From assembly GCF_001632805.1 (NCBI RefSeq), contig NZ_CP007220.1, forward strand, positions 2,604,001-2,668,000: DNA of 64,000 bases, given 5' to 3'. Shown piece by piece: positions 38,096 to 48,273 of this stretch; positions within the stretch are counted from its first letter, which is position 1; each line of letters opens with the position of its first letter. The translations under genes and the position numbers were made by a program. Under the pieces are notes generated by a model that had not been told where the DNA came from, searched no databases, and saw nothing but the letters and a program-made list of their open reading frames with translations. The stretch comes from Mycobacteroides chelonae CCUG 47445. GTDB taxonomy: Bacteria > Actinomycetota > Actinomycetes > Mycobacteriales > Mycobacteriaceae.

Positions 38096-39774
38096 CCCGG
38101 GTCCTTCCCGTCGGTCTCGGCCATCACCGATGGCATTCGTGCGCTGAATTCCGCACCCGCAAGCCCGGGGCCTGCCCCCGCTGCCGCTGCCAGCCACACA
38201 TCGCCGCCCAGCCCCCGGGCGATCTGACGCGACAACGCCAGGCCCACTCCGCGGCCACCCGGCACTTCGGCATGCGCCTTGGTCGAGATCCCTTCTGCGA
38301 AAAGATCATCCGCTACGCATTCGGCAACGCCGTCGCCGCTGTCGGCGACACTGATGTGCAGCGTCGAACCATCCTGAACCACACCGACCTCGACCCGATG
38401 TTGCGAGTCGGCCCCGGTGCGTGCGGCATCGATCGCATTGTCGATCAAATTGCCCAGCACAGTCGTGACATCAACGGGATGTACGAGAGTGCCGGATACC
38501 CACGTGTTGTCGGCCAGTGTCAGAGTGACGCCCGCCTCGCGGGCGTTCGCGGTCTTGGCCGCCACAAAGGCCTGAAGATAGGGATCGCCCAACGTCTCGA
38601 TATCCGGAAGAGCCGCACCCAGCGGTCCGGTACCGAGCAACTCGTCCAGGAACCGGGCAGCCTCCTGCGTCCGATTTCCATGCACCAGCCCGCTCAGCAG
38701 GTGCAAGCGGTTCGCGAACTCATGTCGCTGCGCCCGCAGTACGGTGCTCATCGACTGCACCGCATCCAACTGCCGAGTCAAGGATTCGACATCCGTTCGA
38801 TCGCGCACGGTGAGCACCGCACCAAGCTCACGGCCCGCCCGGGTCACGCGCCGTGCGGTCACCACCACAACCCAGTCGCCCACCGTCGCCAGAACCGGCG
38901 TCGCCGATTTTTCCCGAAGTACCCCGAGAATCCTTGGCGTCAAGCCGATATCGCCAGCCTGCCGCCCCGTCACATCATCCAGCCCCAGCAGACGTTTCGC
39001 TTCATCGTTGACAACCGTCGTGCGCCCGTCGACGTCCACGGCGAGAACCCCCTCGCCAATGCCGTGCAAGACCGCCGCTTGTTCTCTGACCAGCTCGGCC
39101 AACTCGGCGGGCTCCAGGCCCAGAGTGAGACTTCGCCACCGGCGAGCCAACAACACCGAGCCACCGATTCCGAACAGAAATGCCACACCGACAATGCATC
39201 CCGCGATCCTCAGATCCGACAACAATCTTTCGCGCACAGCGGTGGTCGATACTCCGACACTGACCTCCCCCACCACGGTCGACGAACCAGGCTGCCGGAC
39301 GGGCACTTTGGCCCGTACGGAGCCTCCCAGTGTCCCCGTCTCCTCGACGACCACATCTCGTCCGGCAAGAGCGCCCGACGGGTCGGTGCTGACAGGGTGG
39401 CCCAATCGCTCCTGCGTGGGATGCGCCAGCCGGAGCCCATGCTCATCGGTGATCACCACGAACAGCGCATCACTGCGCTCCAGCACCGCGGCCGCGATGT
39501 GTTGCAGCGGCCCATCGGAGAGCTCGTCGGTGAGGCCCGGTCCCGGAGTGAGCGTGCCCTGCGCGTACTCGGCAACCCGCGCCCGCACCTCCGGCATGGC
39601 CGCCACCGTTCCCGCAATCGCCAGCGCCCGCTGGCCATACTCGGAGGAAAGCCGCCGATCGCCCACCGCGGCGAGCACCGCGAACGCCAGCCCCAACGCG
39701 AGAAAGATGACGGCGACCTGAAGGAGAAGCACCTGCGTACGCAATCGCAGCACGGTGCGCTTCCCGGAACCCAT
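38092..39774 (-). CDS. CitA/DcuS-type sensor histidine kinase
   Basis: A 560-residue membrane kinase. A membrane segment at about residues 14-34 and another near 185-205 enclose a periplasmic sensor region (about 40-180) of the single-Cache/CitA type. It is followed by a PAS domain (about 220-310), a dimerisation segment with the phospho-accepting His in LRAQRHEFANRLHLLSGLVHG near residue 351, and an ATPase with NLIDNAIDAARTG near 445 and VPGGRGVGLALSRQIARGLGGDVWL. Relatives sense citrate or C4-dicarboxylates. ATG 39774 (MGSGKRTV) is preferred over the extended frame to 39876, which crosses the divergent regulatory repeats. Confidence 0.92.
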   Translation of the reverse strand: MGSGKRTVLRLRTQVLLLQVAVIFLALGLAFAVLAAVGDRRLSSEYGQRALAIAGTVAAMPEVRARVAEYAQGTLTPGPGLTDELSDGPLQHIAAAVLERSDALFVVITDEHGLRLAHPTQERLGHPVSTDPSGALAGRDVVVEETGTLGGSVRAKVPVRQPGSSTVVGEVSVGVSTTAVRERLLSDLRIAGCIVGVAFLFGIGGSVLLARRWRSLTLGLEPAELAELVREQAAVLHGIGEGVLAVDVDGRTTVVNDEAKRLLGLDDVTGRQAGDIGLTPRILGVLREKSATPVLATVGDWVVVVTARRVTRAGRELGAVLTVRDRTDVESLTRQLDAVQSMSTVLRAQRHEFANRLHLLSGLVHGNRTQEAARFLDELLGTGPLGAALPDIETLGDPYLQAFVAAKTANAREAGVTLTLADNTWVSGTLVHPVDVTTVLGNLIDNAIDAARTGADSQHRVEVGVVQDGSTLHISVADSGDGVAECVADDLFAEGISTKAHAEVPGGRGVGLALSRQIARGLGGDVWLAAAAGAGPGLAGAEFSARMPSVMAETDGKDPG

Positions 39775-39796
39775 GTGCCCGAGCGTAGGCAGGCCA

Positions 39797-39849
39797 TGCG
39801 CAGAATGCGCAAAACTGACGAAATCCGCGATTTGCGCGGGTAGTGCGCA
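39797..39849. promoter_or_regulatory. Cluster of TGCGCA repeats between kinase and ABC genes
   Basis: TGCGCA occurs exactly at 39797-39802, 39806-39811 and 39844-39849, and a near copy at 39832-39837. GCGCAAA (39807-39813) and TTTGCGC (39831-39837) also form a perfect inverted repeat with 17 nt between. This is a good candidate for the response regulator's binding sites. Confidence 0.5.
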
Positions 39850-39914
39850 CAAGCAGGAATCTGTGACGCCCACCACTTATGTTCAGTCTCCGTCGGCTAG
39901 CGAAGGAGAAGGCA

Positions 39915-40724
39915 ATGACGCTTCCACTCATCGAACTTCAGGGCGCAACCAAACGGTTCCCCTCCAATCGGGGTGACGGTATCCACACCGCGGTCCGAGA
40001 CCTGAACATCGACATCGGCGCCGGGGAATTTGTCGCGGTCGTCGGCCCCACAGGATGCGGTAAGTCGACCACCTTGTCCCTCGTGTCCGGCCTTGAACCG
40101 CCATCGGCCGGCCGTGTCCTGGTACGCGGCGAGGACGTATCCGATATCCCCGCGGGGGTGGGCTATATGTTCCAGCAGGACGCGGTCCTGCCGTGGAAGA
40201 ACGTCATCGACAACGTCGCCCTGGGTCCGATCTATCGGGGCGCAAGCAAAGACGCGGCCCGCGAGAAGGCGGCGACCTGGGTCCGGACCGTCGGCCTGGC
40301 CGGGTTCGAGAAGTACTACCCGCATCAGCTCTCGGGCGGGATGCGCAAGCGTGTGGCGCTGGCCCAGACCCTGGTCAACGAACCCGAGATTCTGCTCATG
40401 GATGAGCCATTCAGCGCCCTCGATGTGCAGACCCGCCAGCTCATGCAGGACGAACTGTTGCGGGTGTGGTCAGGCACCGGAGCGGCGGTCATCTTCGTCA
40501 CCCACGACCTCGAGGAGGCGATCGTGCTGGCCGACCGGGTGGTGGTGATGACCGCAAGCCCCGCCACCGTCTGTGGCGACTTTCCCGTCACCCTCCCGCG
40601 TCCCCGCGATGTCGAAGAGGTGAGACTCACCGACGAATTCCGGACCATCTACCGCGAAATCTGGGAAACACTGCGCGATCAGGTCGAGGCCGCGCGCGCG
40701 AAGGGAGAGTCTCGTGTCGCATAG
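39915..40724 (+). CDS. ABC transporter ATP-binding protein (NitT/TauT type)
   Basis: A 269-residue ATPase of the nitrate/sulfonate/taurine importer group. Walker A GPTGCGKSTT near residue 44, Q-loop FQQDAVLPWKNVIDNVALGP, signature LSGGMRKRVALAQTL near residue 139 and Walker B LLMDEPFSALD near residue 160 are all intact. The start at ATG 39915 has GAAGGAGAAGG upstream. It is the first gene of an ATPase-permease-binding protein operon divergent from a CitA/CitB-type two-component system. Confidence 0.94.
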   Translation: MTLPLIELQGATKRFPSNRGDGIHTAVRDLNIDIGAGEFVAVVGPTGCGKSTTLSLVSGLEPPSAGRVLVRGEDVSDIPAGVGYMFQQDAVLPWKNVIDNVALGPIYRGASKDAAREKAATWVRTVGLAGFEKYYPHQLSGGMRKRVALAQTLVNEPEILLMDEPFSALDVQTRQLMQDELLRVWSGTGAAVIFVTHDLEEAIVLADRVVVMTASPATVCGDFPVTLPRPRDVEEVRLTDEFRTIYREIWETLRDQVEAARAKGESRVA

Positions 40725-41580
40725 TCTGCTCATTCGTCCGGTGTCCGAAAGCGACGAGGACATCCTCGCGCGCGCCCGACACAACAAGCGCCGCAGCCAG
40801 ATTCGCGTATGGGGGTTGCGAACCCTGCTGGTGGTGGTGTGGCTGGCCTCGTGGGAGTTGGCTGCCACGCTGTGGCTGGATCCCTTCTTCTATTCGAAAC
40901 CCTCACTGATCTGGGGCCGACTGATTGAGTGGTTCACCGTCGGCACCCAGTTCGGCTCGATATGGCTGCAGATCTTCACCACTGTGCAAGAGGCCGTCCT
41001 GGGGTTCCTGATCGGCACCGTCGCGGGAGTGACATTGGGTGTGCTGCTGGGCCGCAGCCGCTATTGGTCGGAGGTGTTGGCCCCGTTCATCAAGGCGCTC
41101 AACGCGGTTCCGCGCATCGTATTGGCATCGCTGTTCATCATCTGGTTTGGTCTGGGACTGAGCTCCAAAGTGGCCACCGTGGTGGTTCTGGTGTTCTTCG
41201 CGGTGTTCTTCAACGCGTTCACCGGTGCCCGCGAGGTAGATGGAAACGTGATCAACAATGCCCGGATTCTCGGTGCCAGCCCCACCCGCATTCTTACCTC
41301 GATCGTGCTGCCCAGCGCGACAAGCTGGATTCTGTCGAGCCTGCACACCGCATTCGGATTCGCCCTGATCGGCGCCGTCGTCGGTGAATACGCAGGCGCT
41401 AGCAAGGGGTTGGGCCTGTTGATCAGCAACGCCCAGGGCACATTCGACTCCGCGGGTATCTACGCCGGCATGATCATCATCACGGTCGTCGCCCTGCTCG
41501 CCGAATGGCTCATCGGTATCGCCGAATCCCGGCTACTCAAATGGCGTCCCACGCAGTCCAGTTCGGGTCATGGGGTGTAG
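40714..41580 (+). CDS. ABC transporter permease (SsuC/TauC type)
   Basis: A 288-residue permease with a charged N-terminus, six predicted helices and the BPD_transp_1 EAA loop: GASPTRILTSIVLPSATSWILSSLHTAFGFALIGAVVGEYAGASKG near residues 185-230. It belongs with the ATPase and the lipoprotein. It starts with GTG, 11 nt inside the ATPase gene. Confidence 0.93.
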   Translation: MSHSLLIRPVSESDEDILARARHNKRRSQIRVWGLRTLLVVVWLASWELAATLWLDPFFYSKPSLIWGRLIEWFTVGTQFGSIWLQIFTTVQEAVLGFLIGTVAGVTLGVLLGRSRYWSEVLAPFIKALNAVPRIVLASLFIIWFGLGLSSKVATVVVLVFFAVFFNAFTGAREVDGNVINNARILGASPTRILTSIVLPSATSWILSSLHTAFGFALIGAVVGEYAGASKGLGLLISNAQGTFDSAGIYAGMIIITVVALLAEWLIGIAESRLLKWRPTQSSSGHGV

Positions 41581-41582
41581 TG

Positions 41583-42617
41583 ATGAGAAGACTCGTACTC
41601 GCCCTTGTTCTCATCAGCGCTGTGCTACTGGCCGCTGGATGCCGCGACTCCCGGCACATCCCGATGGCCAACGGCAGACCACAGGTCACCATCATGGTGG
41701 GCGGCCTGGAGAAGATCATCTATCTACCGGCGATGCTCACCCAGCAGCTCGGCCACTTCACGAACAACGACATCGACGTGACACTGCTCAGCGAACAGTC
41801 CGGTGCCACCGCGGAGACCGCGCTGCTCACCGGCGATGTTCAGGCGGTTGTCGGGTTCTACGACCACACCATCGACCTCCAGGCCAAGGAGCAATGCATT
41901 ACCTCGGTGGTCCAGATGGCAGACGTTCCCGGCGAGGTGGAGCTGGTATCCGCCAGGGACACCGCGACCGTCTCCTCTCCTGCCGACTTCCGTGGCAAGA
42001 ACCTCGGAGTCACCTCGCTGGGGTCATCCACAGACTTCCTGACGCAGGCCCTGGCAGGTCAGGCTGGGCTGAACACCGCCGACTACAACCGGGTCAAGGT
42101 CGGTGCGGGACAGACATTCATCGCCGGAATGAACCATGACGGCATCGATGCCGGTATGACCACGGATCCGACGGTGGCGCAGATGGTGAACGCGGGCCAG
42201 GCCAAGGTCCTCGTCGACATGCGCACCGAGGCCGGAACACGCCAGGCTCTCGGCGGTCTGTATCCGTCGACCTCGCTCTACATGCGGTGCGACACGGTGA
42301 AGGCGCATCCCGAGATCGTGCAAAAGCTCGTCACGGCATTCGTCCAGACGCTGCGCTGGATCAAAGAGCACTCTCCCGCACAGATCGCGGACAAGATGCC
42401 ACCCCAATATGCGGGCGGAAACAAGGACCTGTACCTGCAGTCGATCGCCGATTCCATCGGAATGTTCAACGGTGACGGGTTGATGAAACCCGAAGGCGCA
42501 CAGAATGCCTTACGCATCCTCGGGATGTATTCCAAGAATGTGGCGCCCGTGAAGCAGCGTATCGACATCACCGCCACCTACACGACCGAGTTCGCACGGG
42601 CCGCACTTCGGGATTGA
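41583..42617 (+). CDS. ABC transporter substrate-binding lipoprotein (NMT1/THI5-like)
   Basis: A 344-residue periplasmic-type binding protein. The signal peptide ends in a lipobox LLAAGC with the lipid-bearing Cys near residue 19. The mature part is of the NMT1/SsuA type: MVGGLEKIIYLPAMLTQQLGHFTNNDIDVTLLSEQSGATAETALLTGDVQAVVGFYDH. Family members bind sulfonates, nitrate or pyrimidine precursors; the ligand here is unknown. It begins 2 nt after the permease stop. The aliphatic-carboxylate type sensor opposite may report the same ligand. Confidence 0.93.
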   Translation: MRRLVLALVLISAVLLAAGCRDSRHIPMANGRPQVTIMVGGLEKIIYLPAMLTQQLGHFTNNDIDVTLLSEQSGATAETALLTGDVQAVVGFYDHTIDLQAKEQCITSVVQMADVPGEVELVSARDTATVSSPADFRGKNLGVTSLGSSTDFLTQALAGQAGLNTADYNRVKVGAGQTFIAGMNHDGIDAGMTTDPTVAQMVNAGQAKVLVDMRTEAGTRQALGGLYPSTSLYMRCDTVKAHPEIVQKLVTAFVQTLRWIKEHSPAQIADKMPPQYAGGNKDLYLQSIADSIGMFNGDGLMKPEGAQNALRILGMYSKNVAPVKQRIDITATYTTEFARAALRD

Positions 42618-42619
42618 CG

Positions 42620-43486
42620 CTACATATCCAAACCGATGTCGAGCACTCGGGCGGAGTGCGTCAACGCACCCACCGCAAGATAGTCGACACCCGTCTTGGC
42701 GTACGCGGCCGCCGTTTCCAGCGAAAGCCCCCCGGAGGACTCCAGCTTGAGTTGCGGAGCGCGTGCATCACGACGCTGCGCGGCCACCTGGGTCTGCCAG
42801 ACAGGAAAGTTGTCGAGAAGGACTAGTTCTGCCCCCTCGGCGATGACCTCATCGAGCTGTTCGAGCGAGTCGACTTCGACCTCACACTCGATGTTCGGAG
42901 CGGCCGCGCGAACCGCCCGCAACGCGGCCACCACCGAGCCGGCCGCCACCACATGATTGTCTTTGATGAGTGCGGCATCACCGAGGCCGAGGCGGTGGTT
43001 CACACCGCCCCCGGCACGCACCGCGTATTTCTGCAGGAGTCGCAGTCCCGGAAGGGTTTTGCGGGTATCGCGGATCTGCGCTCCGGTTCCGTCGACAGCA
43101 TCCACCCAGGCAGCGGTGGTCGTCGCGATTCCCGAGAGGTGACATACCAAATTCAGCATGGTGCGCTCGGCAGTAAGCAGATCGCGAGTGGGGGCGGTGA
43201 CGGTGAGCAGCGGCGTTCCGGTGCCCACGCGCGCGCCGTCGGTAAGGCGATTCTTTACGCGATAATTCCCTACGCCGACAACCTCGTCGAGAACGATGAG
43301 GGCAATGTCAATGCCGGCTACGACTCCCCCCGAACGTGTCACCATCGAGGCGCTGCACTCCGCGTCGGCGGGCACAGTCGCTTGGCTCGTGATGTCGGGG
43401 CCATAGCGGAGGTCTTCTTCAAGAGCACGCTTAACTGCCGAACGTGCCTCGGCGAGTTCGGTTTCCGTCAATGTTTCGGTCAGCAT
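42620..43486 (-). CDS. nadC: Nicotinate-nucleotide pyrophosphorylase (quinolinate PRTase)
   Basis: Converts quinolinate and PRPP to nicotinate mononucleotide. The 288-residue protein has LEEDLRYGPDITSQATVPAD, TRKTLPGLRLLQKYAVRAGGG (active-site Arg/Lys cluster), ALIKDNHV and VEVDSLEQLDEVIAEGAELVLLDNF. The ATG at 43486 overlaps the nadB end by 7 nt; the frame continues to 43576 but that is inside nadB. Confidence 0.96.
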   Translation of the reverse strand: MLTETLTETELAEARSAVKRALEEDLRYGPDITSQATVPADAECSASMVTRSGGVVAGIDIALIVLDEVVGVGNYRVKNRLTDGARVGTGTPLLTVTAPTRDLLTAERTMLNLVCHLSGIATTTAAWVDAVDGTGAQIRDTRKTLPGLRLLQKYAVRAGGGVNHRLGLGDAALIKDNHVVAAGSVVAALRAVRAAAPNIECEVEVDSLEQLDEVIAEGAELVLLDNFPVWQTQVAAQRRDARAPQLKLESSGGLSLETAAAYAKTGVDYLAVGALTHSARVLDIGLDM

Positions 43487-45051
43487 GGCACCCCCGACGG
43501 TAGCGCAACTTCGCATCCGTCGGCGTCGCGGCGCACCGGAAGGCTCACCGCGAACTCGGGATCGGTGTCGGGCCAATCCGAGCGGGCATGGCAGCCCCGG
43601 GACTCGGCGCGGGCAGCGGCCGCACTGACCACAGCGGCGGCGGTCAGGGTGAGCGCGGCGTCCTCCACTTCACGTGGATTCATGCCGCCGGAATCGGACG
43701 ATGTTGGGACGCATGAGCGCAACTCCTCGTCAAGTAGCTTGAGGCCGTTCGCATCACGTAGCACCGATGCCCAGCGAGTCATTGCCGCCTGAAGTCGTCG
43801 ACGTTCGAGGCGTGACTGCACACGATCACGATCTGCGGCAATGGCCGACCGGCCGAATACCCGGGCGGCGGCCTCCCCCGCACGCCTACCCACCACGAGG
43901 CCTTCCAACAAGCTGTTGGAGGCCAGCCTGTTTGCACCATGCATTCCGGTACGAGCGACCTCGCCGGCGGCGAACAATCCGGCAATCTCCGTCTGGCCGT
44001 AGGGATCGGTGACAACGCCGCCGCAGCTGTAATGCGCCCCCGGAACCACGGGGATGAGCTGGATTGCGGGATCGATGCCTGCCGCGACGCATGCAGCGGT
44101 GATGGTCGGGAATCGGCCCGCGAAGTTGCCGATCGCGCGTGCGTCGAGGTAGACGCATGGATCTCCGGTCTCGCGCAGCCGCCGGGCGATGGCCCCGGCC
44201 ACCACATCGCGTGGCGCCAGATCGCCCATCGGATGCACCCCGGCGGTCACCGAATCTCCATGTTTATCAACAAGAACAGCACCTTCGCCGCGGACTGCCT
44301 CGCTGATGAGAGGACGGCAGCCGGTGGCCCCGGGGCTATGCAGCATGGTCGGGTGAAACTGGATGAACTCGACATCGGCCACCGGAACACCCGCACGCAG
44401 GGCCAGTGCGATCCCGTCGCCGGTGGAGCCCGCTGGATTGGTGGTCGCAGAGTACAGGTGTCCAAGACCGCCGGTGGCAAGAATCACGGCCCCGGTGCGA
44501 ATCACGCCCAAACCGTCGCCGTTCTTGACGAGTACACCGCCCACACCGTCGGGCCCGGTGAGAACGTCATGCACCACGTGACTGCGTCGGATGTCTAGCG
44601 TCGCCGCGGCGTGATCGAGTGCCCGCTGTACCTCGGCACCGGTGGCGTCGCCGCCCGCATGAATGATCCGACGGGTGCTGTGTCCGCCTTCACGCGTCAA
44701 CGCCCATTGCCCGGAACGTGTTTCGTCGAATCGGGCACCGTCTGCCACCAGATCGCGCACCGCGCGGTAACCATCGGACACGATGGAGCGCACCGCGTCG
44801 ACGTCACACAGACCGGCCCCGGCGGTCAGCGTGTCCTGGACGTGCGCCTGGACCGAATCATCCGCATCAGGTAGTACCACCGCGATACCGCCCTGGGCGA
44901 AATGCGTCGCGGTGGCTCCGACCTTGCTGAGCACCACGACCTTTCGGCCGAGGCGGTGTGCTGCGAGTGCCGCCGCCAATCCGGCCACACCCGCGCCGAC
45001 GACAACCACATCGGCGTCGGCCGCCCAGGTGGTCCCCGCCGGTAGCGTCAT
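43480..45051 (-). CDS. nadB: L-aspartate oxidase
   Basis: FAD enzyme that makes iminoaspartate from aspartate for quinolinate synthesis. The 523-residue protein begins with the Rossmann motif [22 protein letters not shown], has [21 protein letters not shown], the active-site segments [18 protein letters not shown] and [30 protein letters not shown], and [35 protein letters not shown]. It overlaps nadA by 4 nt. Confidence 0.96.
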   Translation of the reverse strand: MTLPAGTTWAADADVVVVGAGVAGLAAALAAHRLGRKVVVLSKVGATATHFAQGGIAVVLPDADDSVQAHVQDTLTAGAGLCDVDAVRSIVSDGYRAVRDLVADGARFDETRSGQWALTREGGHSTRRIIHAGGDATGAEVQRALDHAAATLDIRRSHVVHDVLTGPDGVGGVLVKNGDGLGVIRTGAVILATGGLGHLYSATTNPAGSTGDGIALALRAGVPVADVEFIQFHPTMLHSPGATGCRPLISEAVRGEGAVLVDKHGDSVTAGVHPMGDLAPRDVVAGAIARRLRETGDPCVYLDARAIGNFAGRFPTITAACVAAGIDPAIQLIPVVPGAHYSCGGVVTDPYGQTEIAGLFAAGEVARTGMHGANRLASNSLLEGLVVGRRAGEAAARVFGRSAIAADRDRVQSRLERRRLQAAMTRWASVLRDANGLKLLDEELRSCVPTSSDSGGMNPREVEDAALTLTAAAVVSAAAARAESRGCHARSDWPDTDPEFAVSLPVRRDADGCEVALPSGVPC

Positions 45052-46076
45052 TCTCCGCCGCCGGGCTGCCCGATCTCGATCATCCGCTGCACACTGCGCC
45101 GAGCCAGCCGCGCGGTGTCCAGGTCCACATGCACCTCATCGCGGCCCTCGACGAGGCAGCGCAACATGGCCGCGGGGGTGATCATCTTCATGTACGTGCA
45201 CGAGGCACGGTCGTTGACCGCCAGGAAGTTCACGTCGGGAGCCGCTTTGCGCAGCTGGTGCAACATGCCGACTTCGGTGGCCACCAATACCTCTCGCGCC
45301 CGGGTCTCACGGGCCGCGTCGAGCATGCCGCCCGTGGACAGGATCTTCACCCGGTCGTCGGGGACGGCACCTTCACCCGCCAGATAGAGAGCCGATGTCG
45401 CGCATCCGCATTCGGGATGCACGAACAGCTCGGCATCCGGGTGTGAACGCGCCTGCCCGGCAAGTTCGTCGCCGTTGATTCCGGCGTGCACATGGCACTC
45501 GCCCGCCCAGATCTGCATGTTCTGACGGCCTGTCACCCGCTTGACGTGTGCGCCGAGGAACTGGTCAGGGCAAAACAACACCTCGCGGTCCGGGTCGATC
45601 GACGCGACAACGTCGACAGCGTTCGAGGACGTGCAGCAGATGTCGGTGAGCGCCTTCACGGCCGCGGTGGTGTTGACGTACGAGACCACCACGGCGTCGG
45701 GAAACTCGGCCTTCCAGTCGCGCAGTTCCTCAGCGGTGATGGAATCGGCCAGTGAGCAGCCGGCCCGCTGATCCGGGATGAGCACCGTCTTGTCCGGACT
45801 GAGAATCTTGGCCGTCTCGGCCATGAAGTGAACACCGCAGAACACAATGGTGTCCTCGGGGGCCTCCGCGGCGATACGGGAGAGCGCCAGGGAGTCGCCG
45901 ACATGGTCCGCGACGTCCTGGATGGCAGGAAGCTGGTAATTATGCGCGAGCAATGTGGCACCGCGCTGCTTGGCCAGCCGACGCACTTGCTCGGCCCAAC
46001 GGGCATCGCCCTCCACCCCGGTGTATCCACCGGGGCCGTCGATCACGCCGTCAAGTACGACGTCAGCTGCCGTCAT
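45048..46076 (-). CDS. nadA: Quinolinate synthase
   Basis: [4Fe-4S] enzyme that condenses iminoaspartate with dihydroxyacetone phosphate. The 342-residue protein has [70 protein letters not shown] and [18 protein letters not shown], with cysteines for the cluster in the CxHxxxxE, GCS and PECGC areas. AGGAGG precedes the ATG. It heads nadA-nadB-nadC, divergent from nrtR, with the palindrome at 46137-46159 in between. Confidence 0.97.
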   Translation of the reverse strand: MTAADVVLDGVIDGPGGYTGVEGDARWAEQVRRLAKQRGATLLAHNYQLPAIQDVADHVGDSLALSRIAAEAPEDTIVFCGVHFMAETAKILSPDKTVLIPDQRAGCSLADSITAEELRDWKAEFPDAVVVSYVNTTAAVKALTDICCTSSNAVDVVASIDPDREVLFCPDQFLGAHVKRVTGRQNMQIWAGECHVHAGINGDELAGQARSHPDAELFVHPECGCATSALYLAGEGAVPDDRVKILSTGGMLDAARETRAREVLVATEVGMLHQLRKAAPDVNFLAVNDRASCTYMKMITPAAMLRCLVEGRDEVHVDLDTARLARRSVQRMIEIGQPGGGE

Positions 46077-46136
46077 GGCCGCCTCCTCGCGCCCCTGGGT
46101 CTCGGTCAGCCTTCGGGCTGGGTTTGGTCGACCGAG

Positions 46137-46159
46137 GTTTTCGACTTATGATCGAAAAC
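46137..46159. promoter_or_regulatory. NrtR operator palindrome with nrtR -10
   Basis: Perfect arms GTTTTCGA (46137-46144) and TCGAAAAC (46152-46159) flank the spacer CTTATGA. TATGAT (46147-46152) inside it is a good -10 for nrtR, 7 nt before ATG 46160. Bound NrtR would therefore block its own promoter, and probably that of nadABC 60 nt away. Confidence 0.82.
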
Positions 46160-46879
46160 ATGGTCCATACTAGCACCGAGCACGAGGTGTTAGCCGTGGT
46201 GTTCCAAGTACGTCACTTCGAAGACACCGCAACCAGCGCGGATGCGCCGACATCCACTCCAGAACTCGCCGTGTTGCTCTGGCAGCGCGCGCTCGAACCG
46301 CACCGCGGCGCGTGGGCACTGCCGGGCGGCCAGGTCCGCACCGACGAGGATCTCCCCTCCTCCATCCGCCGACAGCTCGCCGAAAAGGTGGATGTGCGTG
46401 AGTTGGCACACCTCGAACAGCTGGCCGTGTTTTCTGCACCGGGGCGTGTTCCCGGTCCGCGCACCATCGCCTCGACCTTCCTCGGCCTCGTCCCCTTCCC
46501 CGCCACCCCCGAGCTCCCCGCCGACACCCAGTGGCACCGGGTGAGCACGTTGCCCGCGATGGCCTTCGACCATCAGGTGATGGTCGCCCACGCGCATGCC
46601 CGCCTGATAGCCAAGATGTCTTATACCAACATCGGATTCGCCTTGGCGCCACAGCAATTCACGCTCTCGACGCTCCGCGACATCTACTGTGCGACGCTGG
46701 GATATCCCGTTGACGCGACCAATCTGCAACGCGTGCTGGTGCGGCGTGGTGTGCTCACCCCGACCGGGACCACCGTGCGATCGGGCCGCAGCGGCGGCCG
46801 GCCGGCGGCGCTCTACCGATTCACCGACGACCGGTACCGGGTCACCGATGAATTTGCCGCGCTACGCCCTCCCGGCTGA
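46160..46879 (+). CDS. nrtR: NrtR-family NAD biosynthesis regulator
   Basis: A 239-residue protein joining a Nudix domain to a winged helix. The Nudix box is degenerate: GQVRTDEDLPSSIRRQLAEK has R-Q in place of the catalytic R-E and E-K in place of E-E. This fits a sensor of ADP-ribose or NAD products rather than a hydrolase. The C-terminal half (LAPQQFTLSTLRDIYCATLGYPVDATNLQRVLVRRGVLTPT) is the NrtR winged helix. I place the start at ATG 46160, 7 nt after TATGAT; an ATG at 46148 lies inside the operator. It corresponds to Rv1593c. Confidence 0.94.
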   Translation: MVHTSTEHEVLAVVFQVRHFEDTATSADAPTSTPELAVLLWQRALEPHRGAWALPGGQVRTDEDLPSSIRRQLAEKVDVRELAHLEQLAVFSAPGRVPGPRTIASTFLGLVPFPATPELPADTQWHRVSTLPAMAFDHQVMVAHAHARLIAKMSYTNIGFALAPQQFTLSTLRDIYCATLGYPVDATNLQRVLVRRGVLTPTGTTVRSGRSGGRPAALYRFTDDRYRVTDEFAALRPPG

Positions 46880-46943
46880 CGGGACTAGCCTCTTAGAGTC
46901 TTCTTAGGGTATGAATGCCGGGGACCTTGAAGGGAGCTCAGGC

Positions 46944-48266
46944 ATGGCACCCCACGACCTGGCGATATCCGGTGACGTCAAGTGGATCGGCGAACCGCCT
47001 CATCAGGAGCTCGAGCGCGGCGCGCGCCCGCTGCTGCCCACCGAGGATCCGTTCTACCTGCCGCCCCGCGGATTCGAACACGCCCTGCCCGGCACCGTGC
47101 TGCGCACCCGCGATGTCGAGATCGGGTTCCTGGGCGTGATCCCGCAGCGATTCACCGCGACGCAGCTGCTGTACCGCAGCAATGACCTCAATCGCCGCCC
47201 TGATGCGGCGGTGACCACCGTTCTCACGCCCACCGGCACAGACCCGGCGGCATCGGTTCCGATCATCTCCTACCAATGTGCCATCGACGCCGTCACCGAC
47301 CGGTGCTTCCCCTCCTATGCCTTGCGCCGCGGCGCCCATGCGCTCGGCTCCTTCACACAGCTCGAACTGCTCCTGATCGCGGCGCTCCTCGCCCAGGGCT
47401 GGGCCGTCTCCATACCCGATCACGAGGGCGTCGACGGGACCTGGGGCGCGCCGGAGGAGCCCGGGTATCGAACGCTCGACGGAATTCGGGCGGCTCTGGA
47501 CTGTGAGCGCCTCGGACTGTCCCGGGGTGCGCCCATCGGACTGTGGGGGTACTCGGGCGGAGGACTTGCCACCGCCTGGGCGGCGGAGGTCAGTGCCGAG
47601 TACGCACCCGAGCTCGATATTGCCGGTGCGGTGCTCGGCTCTCCCGTGGGCGACCTGGGACATACCTTCCGTCGCCTCAACGGCGGGCTATTCGCCGCGC
47701 TGCCCGGGCTCGTCGTCGCAGCCCTCTCGCATGTGTATCCCGGCCTTGAACGGGTGATCGAGGAGCATGCGACACCCCAGGGCAAGGAGTTCCTCGGGCG
47801 GCTCGAAGACATGCCAACCTTGCGGGCGATCGTCGCCATGGCCTTCAAAGACATGGACGATCTGGTGGACCAGCCACTGGATCAACTCCTCGAGACCCCT
47901 GAGGTGCAACACGTCTTCGAGAGCATCAAGCTCGGAAAGACCGTCCCCACTCCTCCGGTCCTCATCGTCCAGGCCGTGCACGACCAGATCATTTCGACGT
48001 CCTGCATCGACGAACTCGCCGATACCTATCGCGGCGGTGGTGCCCACGTCGCCTACCACCGCGACCTGCTCAACGAGCACCTGCTGCTGCACCCGATGTC
48101 CGCACCCATGTCGATGGCGTGGCTACGCGCACGATTCGACGGCGACAGCCTGGGAACGGAGCCGCGCCGTACGAGCTGGCCGCTGGCGTTGAAGCCCTCG
48201 ACCTACCTGGGCCTGTTCAAGCTCGGCTGGGTGAGCGCCAAGGTGCTCGGCGGCCGTCCCCTGTAG
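46944..48266 (+). CDS. Secretory-lipase-family (LIP, PF03583) hydrolase
   Basis: A 440-residue alpha/beta hydrolase. The nucleophile elbow is [16 protein letters not shown] near residue 207, preceded by [32 protein letters not shown], and the Asp/His part is near [21 protein letters not shown] and [10 protein letters not shown]. The family includes fungal LIP1-type lipases and mycobacterial lipases such as Rv1592c, which sits in the same place. No clear signal peptide is seen, so location is open. I chose ATG 46944 because GAAGGGAG lies 7 nt upstream; an ATG at 46911 is in frame. Confidence 0.9.
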   Translation: MAPHDLAISGDVKWIGEPPHQELERGARPLLPTEDPFYLPPRGFEHALPGTVLRTRDVEIGFLGVIPQRFTATQLLYRSNDLNRRPDAAVTTVLTPTGTDPAASVPIISYQCAIDAVTDRCFPSYALRRGAHALGSFTQLELLLIAALLAQGWAVSIPDHEGVDGTWGAPEEPGYRTLDGIRAALDCERLGLSRGAPIGLWGYSGGGLATAWAAEVSAEYAPELDIAGAVLGSPVGDLGHTFRRLNGGLFAALPGLVVAALSHVYPGLERVIEEHATPQGKEFLGRLEDMPTLRAIVAMAFKDMDDLVDQPLDQLLETPEVQHVFESIKLGKTVPTPPVLIVQAVHDQIISTSCIDELADTYRGGGAHVAYHRDLLNEHLLLHPMSAPMSMAWLRARFDGDSLGTEPRRTSWPLALKPSTYLGLFKLGWVSAKVLGGRPL

Positions 48267-48273
48267 AGAAGGG

